A stretch of 34,540 nucleotides of DNA from an uncultured Prochlorococcus sp. (lineage in GTDB: Bacteria; Cyanobacteriota; Cyanobacteriia; PCC-6307; Cyanobiaceae), in contig NZ_CACAYO010000013.1 in NCBI RefSeq assembly GCF_902536725.1, positions 1 through 34,540 on the forward strand, in the 5' to 3' direction. Position numbers and translations under genes: made by a program. The notes beneath the pieces were generated by a model. It had not been told where the DNA came from and ran no database searches. It saw only the letters and a program-made list of their open reading frames with translations. The first letter of the stretch is position 1. Every line of letters starts with the position of its first letter. Of the stretch, positions 8,486 to 17,624 are shown in pieces.

Positions 8486-9112
8486 TTAATTATTTTTAAG
8501 CCATTCATATATTTTTGGATCGAATTTTTTTTTAATAACACCTTTATCTCCAATCACGATTGCTTTATATCCTAAAGATTTATAAGTTTTTACATCATTG
8601 ATTGATAGGCCTCCAGCAGCAATGAAATCAATACTTTCAAAGTTGAGGATATCTATGGAACTAGCTTTACTTTTTATTGGATAAATTTTGATAATGTTGC
8701 AATTTAAATTTATCGCTTCCTCAAGATCTTTTAAATTTTTAATTCCAGGAATTAATAAATAATTTTTTAACTTCGAATAATTAAAAAGATCTTTATCCCA
8801 AAATTTCATCATAGAAAAATTTAATCCAATTTTTAATGAATCTTCTATTGATTGCTTATTAACTATGGACGCAGAGCCTAAATTAATTTGCGGAAAATTG
8901 AGTTTGACTTCAGATACAAAATCCAACCACTTTTCGTGGGTTGACCAACCTATTTCAACATTTTTTAATCCTAATTTTACTAAACTTTCTAATTCTTCAA
9001 AAAATGAATTCCTTATAAAAGTATTTGAGTAAATATTATCTTCCGGTTTTACGAGTAAAAAAAAAGATTCTTTTAGCATCAAGTCAGAAAAAGAATCTTC
9101 TTTAATGTTCAT
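8486..9112 (-). CDS. KDPG/KHG aldolase-like protein (Eda family), diverged active site
   Basis: The protein has 208 aa with the class I aldolase (beta/alpha)8 pattern of Eda. The Schiff-base lysine is kept (K142 in IIKIYPI, for VKFFPA in E. coli) and so is the proton-shuttling glutamate (E53 in VEIGWST). By hand alignment with E. coli Eda, the substrate-binding arginine (R49) is replaced by S57, the Thr of GAGT is Ser (GSAS), and FFPAE is IYPIK. It may act on a keto acid other than 2-keto-3-deoxy-6-phosphogluconate. It lies 19 bp downstream of ftsH on the same strand and is probably co-transcribed with it. The fold is fairly sure; the reaction is not. Confidence 0.7.
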   Translation of the reverse strand: MNIKEDSFSDLMLKESFFLLVKPEDNIYSNTFIRNSFFEELESLVKLGLKNVEIGWSTHEKWLDFVSEVKLNFPQINLGSASIVNKQSIEDSLKIGLNFSMMKFWDKDLFNYSKLKNYLLIPGIKNLKDLEEAINLNCNIIKIYPIKSKASSIDILNFESIDFIAAGGLSINDVKTYKSLGYKAIVIGDKGVIKKKFDPKIYEWLKNN

Positions 9113-9131
9113 TAAATATTTATTATTTAAA

Positions 9132-10985
9132 CTAGATATAATTCGCTACTTTTACTTCTGATCGGTTGAGCAAGTCTTGAATATCTTCAGTATCTATAGT
9201 TTCTCTTTCAATTAGCATTTGAGCCATCTCGTCAAGAACAGTTCTATTATCTGTTAAAACTTTTGTAGCTCTCTTATAGGCAACATCAACGAGTTCTGAA
9301 ACCTCTACATCAATTGTTGCGGCTGTGTCTTCAGAGAAGTCTCTCGTAGAACTCATATCTCTTCCTAGAAACATTCCGCCTTGGGATTGACCTAGAGCGA
9401 CTGGACCTATTTTGTCACTCATACCGAATTTAGTGATCATTTGTCTCGCAACATTGGCAACTTGTTGTAGATCATTTGAAGCTCCAGTTGTTACTTCTTC
9501 TTCTCCATAGACTATTTCTTCAGCAACTCTTCCACCAAGAGCTACAGCCATTTGATTTTGAAGGTAAGAACGAGAGTAAAGACCAGATTCCATTCTCTCT
9601 TCACTTGGAGTAAAGAAGGTTAGACCTCCTGCTTGACCTCTTGGAATGATTGAAACTTTTGCAACTGGATCATAATCAGGCATTAATGCTCCAACGAGTG
9701 CATGTCCAGCTTCGTGATAAGCAACTAATTCTTTTTTCTTATCACTGATGACTCTATCTTTCTTTTCTGGGCCAGCCATGACTCTTTCAATAGCGTCACC
9801 GACTTCATCGTTACTTACTTTATCTAAATCTTTTCTAGCTGCTAGTATTGCTGCTTCATTTAAAAGGTTAGCTAAATCTGCACCAGTAAATCCTGGTGTT
9901 CTTCTAGCAACTTTATCTAAATCAACGTCTTTTGAAAGAGTTTTATCTTTCGCATGAACATTTAATATCTGCAATCTTCCAGCATAATCTGGTCTATCTA
10001 CTGTTACTTGTCTATCGAATCTTCCAGGGCGCATTAAAGCTGAATCTAAGACATCTGGTCTGTTCGTGGCAGCAACAATTATTATTCCTGAATTACCTTC
10101 GAAACCATCCATTTCGGTTAGGAGTTGGTTTAGTGTTTGTTCTCTTTCATCATTTCCTCCGCCCATACCAGCACCTCTTTGTCTTCCAACTGCGTCTATT
10201 TCGTCAATAAACACAATACAAGGAGCATTTTTTTTAGCTTGCTCAAAAAGATCTCTAACTCTGCTAGCTCCAACTCCTACAAACATCTCAACAAATTCTG
10301 AACCAGATATTGAGAAAAATGGTACACCTGCTTCTCCAGCTACTGCTTTTGCTAACAATGTTTTTCCTGTACCAGGAGGGCCAACAAGAAGAACGCCTTT
10401 TGGAATTTTTGCTCCGACTGCAGTAAATCTATCTGGACTTTTGAGAAAATCTACAACTTCTGTAAGTTCTAATTTTGCACCTTCAACACCAGCAACATCT
10501 GAAAAGGTTACTTGTGTAGATGGTTCCATTTGCAGTCTAGCTTTGCTCTTGCCAAAACTCATGGCAGGGTTGCCACCTCCAGCATTACCACTTTGAGATC
10601 TTCTGAAAAGAAAAAATAGACCTCCAATCAAAAGTACTGGGAAAATTAAGCTACTTATAGCCTGTTGCCATGGATTGGCTAATTTTGTAGGAGTTACAGC
10701 TATATCTACATTATTCTCAGTCAGTATTTTTAATAAATCTTTGTCAGGGGCTAAATTGACCTCAGACCTGCTCCCATCATTTTCAACAACTTGAGCTGTA
10801 GCATTATCTGGAGATATTAGGACTCTACTGATTTCTTTATCTTGGACTGCCTCTATAAAATCACTATATCTCAAGGTCTTTGTAGAACTTTCAGTACTAG
10901 GTTTATCAAAAACTGAAGTACCAATGAAAATTACAGTAATAACAGCTAGGACATAAAGTCCTACGTTTCTCCAACGTTTGTTCAC
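9132..10985 (-). CDS. ftsH: ATP-dependent zinc metalloprotease FtsH
   Basis: The protein has 617 aa and starts with GTG. Order of parts: N-terminal membrane helix (about 8-24), a lumenal/periplasmic domain, a second helix (about 108-127), an AAA+ module with Walker A GPPGTGKT (202-209), Walker B IVFIDEID (257-264) and the second region of homology (about 304-323), then a protease domain with zinc-binding HEAGH (424-428). It resembles the cyanobacterial thylakoid FtsH2/FtsH3 group. Family knowledge: hexamers extract and degrade photodamaged D1 and quality-control membrane proteins. Which paralogue it is cannot be settled from this window. The Eda-like gene follows 19 bp downstream. Confidence 0.97.
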   Translation of the reverse strand: MNKRWRNVGLYVLAVITVIFIGTSVFDKPSTESSTKTLRYSDFIEAVQDKEISRVLISPDNATAQVVENDGSRSEVNLAPDKDLLKILTENNVDIAVTPTKLANPWQQAISSLIFPVLLIGGLFFLFRRSQSGNAGGGNPAMSFGKSKARLQMEPSTQVTFSDVAGVEGAKLELTEVVDFLKSPDRFTAVGAKIPKGVLLVGPPGTGKTLLAKAVAGEAGVPFFSISGSEFVEMFVGVGASRVRDLFEQAKKNAPCIVFIDEIDAVGRQRGAGMGGGNDEREQTLNQLLTEMDGFEGNSGIIIVAATNRPDVLDSALMRPGRFDRQVTVDRPDYAGRLQILNVHAKDKTLSKDVDLDKVARRTPGFTGADLANLLNEAAILAARKDLDKVSNDEVGDAIERVMAGPEKKDRVISDKKKELVAYHEAGHALVGALMPDYDPVAKVSIIPRGQAGGLTFFTPSEERMESGLYSRSYLQNQMAVALGGRVAEEIVYGEEEVTTGASNDLQQVANVARQMITKFGMSDKIGPVALGQSQGGMFLGRDMSSTRDFSEDTAATIDVEVSELVDVAYKRATKVLTDNRTVLDEMAQMLIERETIDTEDIQDLLNRSEVKVANYI

Positions 10986-11031
10986 AATAAAAAATCTTTA
11001 ATAAATCTATAATACTAATAATAAAACAATA

Positions 11032-12207
11032 TTAGGAGCGTCTTAGAACATCTACTACACTTTTGAATGCAAACCATTCAGGAATTGGTTCGCCGTTCCT
11101 TAATTTCTTTCTAAATTCTGTACCACTAAGTTTCATAATTTCATAATTAAATTCTTTGGCTTCTTCAGCTGTTATATATCCTTTTTCCTTCGTATAAACT
11201 AAATTTTTTGAAGGAACAGTTTGCATCATCAATTCATCTGCACACTTATTCGCAAAATTTTGGGCGTCATATGGACCATAAAAATCTTCACCAGTTGATG
11301 ACGACTTACAACCAGCCATATCTCTACCAATAATAAAGTGGGTGCAGCCATAATTTCTTCTGATAATCATATGTTGTAGAGCTTCTCTTGGCCCTGCCAT
11401 ATGCATTGAATAAGGTAAAAAAGCCCATTTTATTCTCTCATCAGATATTTCCTCTTCTAACTCTTTATAGGTCAAATATCTAACTTTTCCAGGGATATCA
11501 TCTTGTTGAGTTGGTCCACAAGTTGGATGAACTAAAACAACTGAGTTAGAGGAGACATTATCTGAAAGTAAGGCATTAGTAAATAATTCATAATGTGCTC
11601 TATGAATTGGATTTCTGCATTGAAATGCAACTACATCATGATTTGATGGCAGTGTAGATCTAACTTCTTCTGGCGTTTTGCAGGGGAATTCTCTAATTGG
11701 TAGTTCGAAACCATAAACTCTTCCTCCTATATAAAATCTCCCTCTCTCGTTAAAAATCATTTTAACAGCAGGATGATCTAAAGAATTAGTACCATAACAA
11801 AGTTCAGCTTCTAAGGATTTGTCAGGCTCCCATTTGGAGCTAACTTCTAAAACTGCTATTTTTTGATTTTTATAAGTAAGCAATATTGTCTCTCCAGCTT
11901 TTACTTTTTCATTATTTGAATCAAATACAATAGGCAAGCCAAAAAGCAACCCGTTTGTATTTCTATTATTTTTAATTACCGAGTTGTAGTTATTTTCATC
12001 CATAAAACCTTCCAATGGAGAAAAAGCTCCAACCATCAAAAGTTCTACATCGCATGCATTTCTCTCGCTACATTCAAACTCATAAGAAGCTTTAGAGATA
12101 AGATCATTTTTAAGGTTTTTATCTTTGATAATTAAATTTTTAAGTTCCCCTCCATAAGGTGGTATTAGTCCATTAGTAAGTGTTTTAGTTTTTTGTTGTA
12201 ATTCCAT
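11032..12207 (-). CDS. sat: ATP sulfurylase (sulfate adenylyltransferase)
   Basis: The protein has 391 aa with the start at ATG 12207-12205. The frame stays open upstream to 12306, but that stretch runs through the psbO terminator and into psbO, so the internal ATG is chosen. Motifs are QCRNPIHRAHYE (QxRNPxHxxH, the ATP-binding loop) and IIGRDMAG (the GRD loop). The enzyme makes adenosine 5'-phosphosulfate from ATP and sulfate, the first step of assimilatory sulfate reduction. No APS kinase domain is fused. It lies downstream of psbO on the same strand, behind a terminator, so it probably uses its own promoter. Confidence 0.96.
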   Translation of the reverse strand: MELQQKTKTLTNGLIPPYGGELKNLIIKDKNLKNDLISKASYEFECSERNACDVELLMVGAFSPLEGFMDENNYNSVIKNNRNTNGLLFGLPIVFDSNNEKVKAGETILLTYKNQKIAVLEVSSKWEPDKSLEAELCYGTNSLDHPAVKMIFNERGRFYIGGRVYGFELPIREFPCKTPEEVRSTLPSNHDVVAFQCRNPIHRAHYELFTNALLSDNVSSNSVVLVHPTCGPTQQDDIPGKVRYLTYKELEEEISDERIKWAFLPYSMHMAGPREALQHMIIRRNYGCTHFIIGRDMAGCKSSSTGEDFYGPYDAQNFANKCADELMMQTVPSKNLVYTKEKGYITAEEAKEFNYEIMKLSGTEFRKKLRNGEPIPEWFAFKSVVDVLRRS

Positions 12208-12233
12208 TTTTAAATTGATAAAGAAAAATTTTG

Positions 12234-12263
12234 AAAAAAAAAGAGGGGTTTTACCCCCTTTTT
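12234..12263 (-). terminator. Rho-independent terminator of psbO
   Basis: Read on the minus strand, GGGGG (12258-12254), loop TAAAA, CCCC (12248-12245), then TC and a long T-run. It lies 15 bases after the psbO stop and 27 bases before the sat start codon. Confidence 0.85.
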
Positions 12264-12277
12264 CTCTTGAGTAGGAT

Positions 12278-13072
12278 TTATGCCTTTCTTCCGTAAAGCT
12301 CCCCAATTATTTTTACATCAAGTGGATCCTTTGAACCCATATCTGTATCTGAAGGTTGGATAGCTTCAAAAGTACCAGCAAATTCGTCTGTGTCAGAATC
12401 TACATTGTTGATTGAAAGAGTAATAACTCCAGTACCATTTACATCAACTTTAATATTTTCTTTTGCAAGTTCTTCGTCATCTCCTCCTAATGCAACTAAA
12501 CCTTGAGCATATTCAACACCAGTATTTTTAGCTCTTGCCTTAGGATCTAGAAAGTCACCAGTTCTGTAGTTTGGTGTAAATGTTGAACCACTAACCTCAG
12601 TGCCTGGCTCAATAGATGTAGGTAAATCAGCTGTAAGATCTTTTGCTGAGAATGCAAATGGCACCTCTAAACCACCAGGAGTTAATACAGTAATAAGTTG
12701 AAAATCAATACCCCCCTTTTCAGTGAAAGTTCCTGAATCTATATCTCCATAAACTTCTGTCACTGTGGTGTTATTTCTAGGACTAATAATTTTTGTAGAA
12801 ACAAATTCTGCAGCTTTTCGTTTTGTCCCTGGGACTTTTACATAAACTTCTGTTGGATGCATGCATATTCCTTTAAGGCTATCTCCATTCCCTAGAGATA
12901 TTGATCCGACAAGAGATGAGTCTAATGTAGGGCAATCATTAGCTTTTCCTGTATTAACAACATCTGTGAATTGTGCATTTCCTCTTTCAGAAAAAGCAAA
13001 TGTTTTAACAGGTACGAAAGCAAAAGTTATACAAATTGAAATAACAAAAGCTAAGAAAGAACGAATTCTCAT
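12278..13072 (-). CDS. psbO: Photosystem II manganese-stabilising protein PsbO
   Basis: The protein has 264 aa from ATG 13072-13070. An upstream ATG (13117) would add 15 residues, but the chosen start puts a positively charged n-region (MRIRSF), a hydrophobic core and a likely cleavage site near residue 26 (TFA) in the correct signal-peptide positions. The conserved disulfide pair is C47 and C70. Later motifs (GTKRKAAEFVSTKIISPRNN and GGLEVPFAFSAKDL) match PsbO. The protein is exported to the thylakoid lumen and shields and stabilises the Mn4CaO5 cluster. It ends at a strong terminator. Confidence 0.96.
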   Translation of the reverse strand: MRIRSFLAFVISICITFAFVPVKTFAFSERGNAQFTDVVNTGKANDCPTLDSSLVGSISLGNGDSLKGICMHPTEVYVKVPGTKRKAAEFVSTKIISPRNNTTVTEVYGDIDSGTFTEKGGIDFQLITVLTPGGLEVPFAFSAKDLTADLPTSIEPGTEVSGSTFTPNYRTGDFLDPKARAKNTGVEYAQGLVALGGDDEELAKENIKVDVNGTGVITLSINNVDSDTDEFAGTFEAIQPSDTDMGSKDPLDVKIIGELYGRKA

Positions 13073-13289
13073 AATTAAAGTTGCAGTAAAGTTCTGTGAC
13101 GATAGATTAAAGGTCATCTAATAAGTTCAGTACGGATATTACAAGGGAAAGGACCATAATAGATAAGACTATTAAATCCTCGAAACAACCCGTAGCTTTT
13201 TAGATTTTTAAAAACTGGAATTATTTTAAGCTATCACATTATTTTTAATGATTAAGATTACAAAAAAATACAAATTTAAAATATTTTTT

Positions 13290-14546
13290 TTATTTTTTTA
13301 ATGAAATAATTTGGGTTATTAATTTATTTGCTAAATCAATTTTTGATGTTTTGTTAATGTAGTGTTCCATATTTTTAGTGTCGAATAGCCAACCTTCATT
13401 TTGTGCCAAAAAGCCAAATCCTTGGCCTTCAAGATCAATTGGATTTGCGAATAGATAATCACAACCCTTTTGGATAATCTTTTCTTTAATTGTCATTCGT
13501 GCATCTTCGATAGATCCTGTAAAAGCACAAAAGCCTACAAAAACTTGGTTATCTTTTTTTGATTTACTTATTGTTTTTAAAATATCTGGGACTAGCTCAA
13601 AGTTTTGATTCAAATGAACATTAATTTGATTTTTTGGAATTTTAGCTGAAGTATCAGAGGTAATCTTGAAATCAGATACTGCTGCATTCATAAAAAAATA
13701 ATCGCAATTTGATATTTCATTTTTAAGTATCTTAATTAAATCAACGCTAGTTTCAATTTCATATCTTTTTATTCCATCAGTAAGATTCTTATCGATTTTC
13801 AGAGGCCCATGAACATATTTTACTTGTGCTCCTCTGAACCTCGCTACTTGAGAAAGAAGTAGGCCCATTGCTCCAGAACTTTTATTAGTAATGTGTCTTG
13901 CCGCGTCAATTTTCTCTGAGGTACACCCTCCAGTTATTAAAATTTCTTTATTAAGTAAATCTTTGCGATATTCATTTTGTTTGTGTGAAGCTATAAATTC
14001 AAGAGCTAATTGGATTAGATCATTTGGAGGTATCTTACCGATGCCAATAGCATCACATGCTAAGAGACCTTCACTTGGTTGCAAAAACAAAACATTTTCG
14101 TAATTCTGTAAATTTTCATAATTTTTTTGGACAGCTTTATTTAGCCACATTTGTGTATTCATTGCTGGCGCAACAATAATAGGCTTTATATTTGCTATCA
14201 AGATGCTTGGGATCAATCCCTCAGCATTTCCAGTTACCCATTTAGCTAATGTTGTCGCTGTTAAAGGGGCGATGATTAAAATATCAGCCCAATTGCCTAG
14301 TTCGATGTGAAGAGGTGTTGATTGACTATCAGACCATTGATCATCTTCTAAAATGCATGGATTTCTACTTAAAATAGAAATAGAAAGCGGCTTTATTAAT
14401 TTTTCTGCATTTTTTGATAAAACGCATCTTATTTCATAATTTTCTTTCGCTAATTGGCTAACTAATAATGGAATTCTTACAGCTGCAATACTCCCAGTTA
14501 TTAATAAAAGAAGCTTTATTTTGGAGTCCTTAGTTTTAGTTTTCAT
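13290..14546 (-). CDS. coaBC: Bifunctional phosphopantothenoylcysteine decarboxylase/synthetase (Dfp)
   Basis: The protein has 418 aa. The CoaC half is an HFCD flavoprotein: GSIAAVRIP near residue 18, the active-site H80 region (TPLHIELGNWADILIIAP), PAMNTQMW (127-134) and the substrate-clamp loop ACDAIGIGKIPP (163-174). The CoaB half begins near residue 200 with GGCTSEKIDAARHITNKSSG, matching the GxTxExIDxVRxISNxSSG motif. Together the halves ligate cysteine to 4'-phosphopantothenate and decarboxylate the product, two steps of coenzyme A synthesis. Its ATG lies inside the end of the upstream DUF2555 gene (11-bp overlap), so translation is probably coupled. Confidence 0.95.
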   Translation of the reverse strand: MKTKTKDSKIKLLLLITGSIAAVRIPLLVSQLAKENYEIRCVLSKNAEKLIKPLSISILSRNPCILEDDQWSDSQSTPLHIELGNWADILIIAPLTATTLAKWVTGNAEGLIPSILIANIKPIIVAPAMNTQMWLNKAVQKNYENLQNYENVLFLQPSEGLLACDAIGIGKIPPNDLIQLALEFIASHKQNEYRKDLLNKEILITGGCTSEKIDAARHITNKSSGAMGLLLSQVARFRGAQVKYVHGPLKIDKNLTDGIKRYEIETSVDLIKILKNEISNCDYFFMNAAVSDFKITSDTSAKIPKNQINVHLNQNFELVPDILKTISKSKKDNQVFVGFCAFTGSIEDARMTIKEKIIQKGCDYLFANPIDLEGQGFGFLAQNEGWLFDTKNMEHYINKTSKIDLANKLITQIISLKK

Positions 14547-14757
14547 CGAAAGGTTCTTGATCGAGGAGATGGGTATATTTAGTTGTTAATTCAGGCCTAT
14601 TTATTGCAAGAGCTCTCAGTAAGTGCCAATCTTTTAAACCATCAAATGGAGTATTATAATTATCTTCCTCTAGTCTTTTAGCGAGCTCTAGTGTCATTTC
14701 TTCATCAAAAGAATTTACTAGTTCCTCACTTATTTTATTTTCAGAAATGAATTTCAT
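14536..14757 (-). CDS. DUF2555 family cyanobacterial protein (73 aa)
   Basis: The protein has 73 aa from ATG 14757-14755; an in-frame ATG five codons earlier (14772) is possible. It is acidic and helical, with the motif RLEEDNYNTPFDGLKDWHLL followed by RALAINRPEL and the end LLDQEPFDEN. I recognise this as the cyanobacteria-restricted DUF2555 family, whose function is unknown. It overlaps coaBC by 11 bp and is upstream of it on the same strand, which points to translational coupling. There are no membrane segments or cysteines. Confidence 0.75.
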   Translation of the reverse strand: MKFISENKISEELVNSFDEEMTLELAKRLEEDNYNTPFDGLKDWHLLRALAINRPELTTKYTHLLDQEPFDEN

Positions 14758-14976
14758 ATTGAGTAAAGTCAATATACTCTAATAATAAAGCCTCAAGTAA
14801 TTATTTAAAATTGATATAAGAATTAAGTACATATTTTCAAGGTTATGATAATTTTCAATCTTCATAATCTTTTCAAATTGTTGTTAGGTCATATATCTTC
14901 ATTCTCAGTCATAAATATGCAAACTCTCCTTTTTAAAAATATTCTTTCTTAAAATATTAATGTTATATCTTATATC

Positions 14977-15177
14977 ATGTCTCAAACCAAAAGAGAGCAA
15001 GTCATTAGTCACATACGCTATTTAAGGCAAGAGCTCAGAGAAATGCATTTAGGAATAAAAGAAGATGACCTTTGCCCTGAACCAAGCGAATTAAGAGGAT
15101 TAATGGCTCAGTTAGAAGCATTACTTGAATTAATAGAAGGAAATACTAAAATTCAATCAAATTCTGAAGCGGCTTAG
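14977..15177 (+). CDS. Small conserved helical protein of unknown function (66 aa)
   Basis: I recognise no named family. The product has 66 aa and is highly charged and helical, with leucines spaced as in a helical hairpin or short coiled coil (around RYLRQELREMHL and LMAQLEALLELIEG) around a short CPEPSEL turn. It has no signal peptide or membrane segment. The 204-bp gap before it is A/T-rich; I see no RNA gene or clear promoter there. ycf20 follows 11 bp downstream on the same strand, so the two are probably one transcript. Confidence 0.65.
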   Translation: MSQTKREQVISHIRYLRQELREMHLGIKEDDLCPEPSELRGLMAQLEALLELIEGNTKIQSNSEAA

Positions 15178-15188
15178 TAAAATAAAAA

Positions 15189-15530
15189 ATGGTTGTTAAA
15201 CCTCAAAAGACAAAATTTCAGCTAAAAATTGTGGAAAATATTCAGACATTAAGTTTTTGGGCTAATAATCCATGGAGAAGATATTCATTATCATTGATTA
15301 CTGTTTTAATTGGCTACTTTTTTGGAAGTTCTCTTGGTATGGTAAGCGCCGTTGTGGAACTCATGGATCCTGTAGCCGCTTTTTTAGCAGTAGTTTTTAT
15401 TGAGTTTTTAATAGTTCTAAGAAGAAATCTTAGATTTGAAAGGAAAAAGAAATTTTTAGTACTTTTATTAGATTCTTTAAGATTGGGATTATTTTATGGT
15501 TTCTTTACTGAGAGTCTTAAGTTGCTATAA
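15189..15530 (+). CDS. ycf20: Ycf20-like membrane protein (DUF565)
   Basis: The protein has 113 aa. NPWRRYSLSLITVLIGYFFG followed by SSLG is typical of DUF565/Ycf20, with membrane segments near residues 31-52 and 58-77 and a hydrophobic C-terminal part. Homologues occur in cyanobacteria and chloroplasts. In plants and algae related proteins have been linked to non-photochemical quenching, but the molecular function is unclear. It is 11 bp after the 66-aa gene and converges on pyrB with only 2 bp between the stop codons. Confidence 0.77.
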   Translation: MVVKPQKTKFQLKIVENIQTLSFWANNPWRRYSLSLITVLIGYFFGSSLGMVSAVVELMDPVAAFLAVVFIEFLIVLRRNLRFERKKKFLVLLLDSLRLGLFYGFFTESLKLL

Positions 15531-15532
15531 AT

Positions 15533-16549
15533 TTACTTATTGTGTTTTTGTAATAGATAAAGCAAAGCCATTCTTATAGGTATACCATTTGCAACTTGAT
15601 TGTTAATTAAGCAATTAGGATATCGATCTACCACTTTGCTACTTATTTCAACATCTCTGTTAATGGGACCAGGATGTAGAATTGGAATCTCTTTATTATT
15701 TAAAGATAATTTCTCTGGGGTTAAGCCATAATCCAAACTATATGAATCAATGCTACTTAGTAAATTTTCCATCATTCTCTCTTTCTGGAGTCTTAAAACA
15801 ATAATCGCATCTGCAATTTTTATTGATTCTTCCAATGATCTAGAAATTGTTATGGAACCTCTTGATTTAACAGGATCTTCTATTTGATTTGGCGCGGGGG
15901 TTTTTAAAAAATTTATAAATTCATCAGGTATTAATGTCTTAGGACCACATAAGATTATATCTGCGCCGAATGCACTCAAAGCCCAAAGATTTGACCTGGC
16001 AACCCTTGAATGATTAACGTCTCCAATAATTAAAATTTTTTTGGAATTTAAAACTTCTGGATTCAGTGTTTTTTGGGAAAAGAATTTTATTAGTGTATAG
16101 ATGTCAAGCAATCCTTGACTGGGGTGACTATGTAATCCATCTCCCGCATTAAGAACAGATGTCTTGGAATTTATTGCATCAAGTTTTTTTGCTATCTCAA
16201 AGGTTATGTAACTTGATGAATGTCTGATAACTAATGTATCCGCCCCCATAGCAGAATAAGTTATGGCTGTATCAATTATTGTTTCGCCTTTTGTTAAAGA
16301 GCTGGAGGATGGCGCAAACGTTTGGACATCAGCAGAAAGTCTTTTTGCTGCAAGCTCAAAACTATTTTTTGTTCTTGTACTAGCTTCAAAAAATAAAGAC
16401 GTTACCAAAGTCCCTTGTAAGGCCGGTATCTTTTTTGTTCCTGCGTTTTTTAGTGCATCAAATCTATTAGCTAATTCAAATACTGACTCATAATCTTTAA
16501 TTGAAAAATTAGCTAGTGAGTGGATATGTTTATGAGGCCAAATTTGCAT
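15533..16549 (-). CDS. pyrB: Aspartate carbamoyltransferase catalytic subunit
   Basis: The protein has 338 aa. The carbamoyl-phosphate binding loop is [13 protein letters not shown], and [12 protein letters not shown] is the counterpart of HPTQALLD. The aspartate-domain motif [11 protein letters not shown] follows near the end. The enzyme joins carbamoyl phosphate and aspartate to form N-carbamoyl-aspartate, the committed step of pyrimidine synthesis. No regulatory pyrI is nearby. It lies 21 bp downstream of the DNA glycosylase gene on the same strand. Confidence 0.96.
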   Translation of the reverse strand: MQIWPHKHIHSLANFSIKDYESVFELANRFDALKNAGTKKIPALQGTLVTSLFFEASTRTKNSFELAAKRLSADVQTFAPSSSSLTKGETIIDTAITYSAMGADTLVIRHSSSYITFEIAKKLDAINSKTSVLNAGDGLHSHPSQGLLDIYTLIKFFSQKTLNPEVLNSKKILIIGDVNHSRVARSNLWALSAFGADIILCGPKTLIPDEFINFLKTPAPNQIEDPVKSRGSITISRSLEESIKIADAIIVLRLQKERMMENLLSSIDSYSLDYGLTPEKLSLNNKEIPILHPGPINRDVEISSKVVDRYPNCLINNQVANGIPIRMALLYLLQKHNK

Positions 16550-16570
16550 TACGCTTACAAAGATAAATGA

Positions 16571-17155
16571 TTATAGAAATTTAGGTGTTCTGTCACCTTT
16601 TAATCTTTTACTTACACTCCTACTATTTTTGAGATACCAACGCCATTTTATATTTTTTGCCTTTGATATGCCAATTCTCGTAGTTTGAATAAGATCTTTT
16701 TCTTCTAAAGTGGAGTCTCGTGGAGAAATCCATAAAGATTTGTTATTAAGAACTTCAATTGAGTTAAATGAAATATCTATACTAAATGTTTTAGTGACTA
16801 GGCCAGGTCCAGAAGCTAATCTCTCATTTTCATTAGAGATAAAAACTGATCTTATCAAAACACCACTCGCAAAATTTTCTTTATCAGTAACTATGTTTAA
16901 GCAATGATGAATGCCATAAGATTTGTAAATATAAAATGTGCCAGGTTTGCCAAATAACGATTTGTTTGATTCAGTCATTTTGCGGTAGCCATGGCAGGCC
17001 TCTTCTTCCTGTGAATAAGCTTCAGTTTCAACAATAACCCCTTTAACTTGATCTATTTCATTATTTTTTTTTATGAGTTGACAGCCTATTAAATCAGGAG
17101 CAACAAGTTTAGAGTGCCTATAAAAAAAATTTTTTGAAAATAATTCTTCTTCTAT
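16571..17155 (-). CDS. 3-methyladenine DNA glycosylase (AAG/Mpg type), no standard start codon visible
   Basis: About 194 aa, numbered from ATA at 17155. The domain is intact: FFYRHSKLVAPDLIGCQLI, then VETEAY (probable catalytic E45), CHGYRKMTESN, the GTFYIYKSYGIHHCLN core, GVLIRS and GPGLVTK. Known role: flipping out and excising alkylated purines in base excision repair. The frame opens after TGA 17161-17159 as AAA ATA GAA GAA GAA TTA, with no ATG, GTG or TTG before the domain begins. The first ATG, at 16978, is inside the domain and would delete a third of it, including the catalytic glutamate. An in-frame ATG lies just upstream (17179-17177), five codons before the TGA. Either translation starts at ATA, or the start has been lost. 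The start is therefore uncertain. Confidence 0.8.
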   Translation of the reverse strand: MEEELFSKNFFYRHSKLVAPDLIGCQLIKKNNEIDQVKGVIVETEAYSQEEEACHGYRKMTESNKSLFGKPGTFYIYKSYGIHHCLNIVTDKENFASGVLIRSVFISNENERLASGPGLVTKTFSIDISFNSIEVLNNKSLWISPRDSTLEEKDLIQTTRIGISKAKNIKWRWYLKNSRSVSKRLKGDRTPKFL

Positions 17156-17325
17156 TTTTCAATATCTATCTAATAACATATTTAGCCGAAAAAAATAATT
17201 AAGGCTATTAATTGATATTGATTTTCAAAAAGATGTGATTATTTTTTTAATTATTTGAAATTCAAAGGATATGTAAATAAGTTGTTCTAAATAAACTATT
17301 ATTTAATTAGAAAGATATTAAAGGT

Positions 17326-17619
17326 ATGACAAAAATAACTAAAGAGGAAGTTAAAAAAGTTGCTAATTTAGCGAGATTAGAACTTAACGAGAATGAAATT
17401 AATAATCATGCAGAACAATTAGAAAAGATATTGGATTATATAAGACAACTTGAAAAAATTGATACAGATGATGTCCCCTGTACAACGAGAGCTATAGAGG
17501 TTGTAAATGTATTTAGAAAAGATGAAAAGAAAAATTCTGATTGCAATGAAGAACTTTTAGAATTGGGTCCATCGAGAGAGGATAAATTTTTTAAAGTACC
17601 AAAAATTATTAGTGAATGA
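17326..17619 (+). CDS. gatC: Glu-tRNA(Gln)/Asp-tRNA(Asn) amidotransferase subunit C
   Basis: The protein has 97 aa. It shows the GatC pattern: KEEVKKVANLARLELNENE at the N-terminus, then a helix with LEKILDYIRQLEKIDTDDV, and a C-terminal part with FRKDE and a terminal FFKVPKII. GatC stabilises GatA in the GatCAB complex, which amidates misacylated Glu-tRNA(Gln). gatA and gatB are not in the window. It converges on crtR with 5 bp between the genes and is divergent from the DNA glycosylase. Confidence 0.93.
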   Translation: MTKITKEEVKKVANLARLELNENEINNHAEQLEKILDYIRQLEKIDTDDVPCTTRAIEVVNVFRKDEKKNSDCNEELLELGPSREDKFFKVPKIISE

Positions 17620-17624
17620 GTAAG

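Noticed and set aside
9748..10596. Three rightward open frames opposite ftsH
   Set aside because: They are antisense shadows of the conserved FtsH coding sequence, and their proteins have no family features.
12208..12306. N-terminal extension of ATP sulfurylase to a 424-aa protein
   Set aside because: The extension runs through the psbO terminator and into psbO. The internal ATG at 12207 gives the standard N-terminus and family length.
13073..13117. Earlier ATG for psbO
   Set aside because: It would add 15 residues before a well-formed signal peptide; the internal ATG fits the export signal better. It cannot be fully excluded.
14773..14976. Possible small RNA in the gap before the 66-aa gene
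   Set aside because: The stretch is A/T-rich with some short repeats (AAATATT), but I see no stable hairpin, promoter-terminator pair or known RNA motif.
16571..16978. DNA glycosylase as a 135-aa protein starting at the first ATG
   Set aside because: This start lies inside the domain and removes the catalytic glutamate region, while the upstream frame carries the matching conserved residues.
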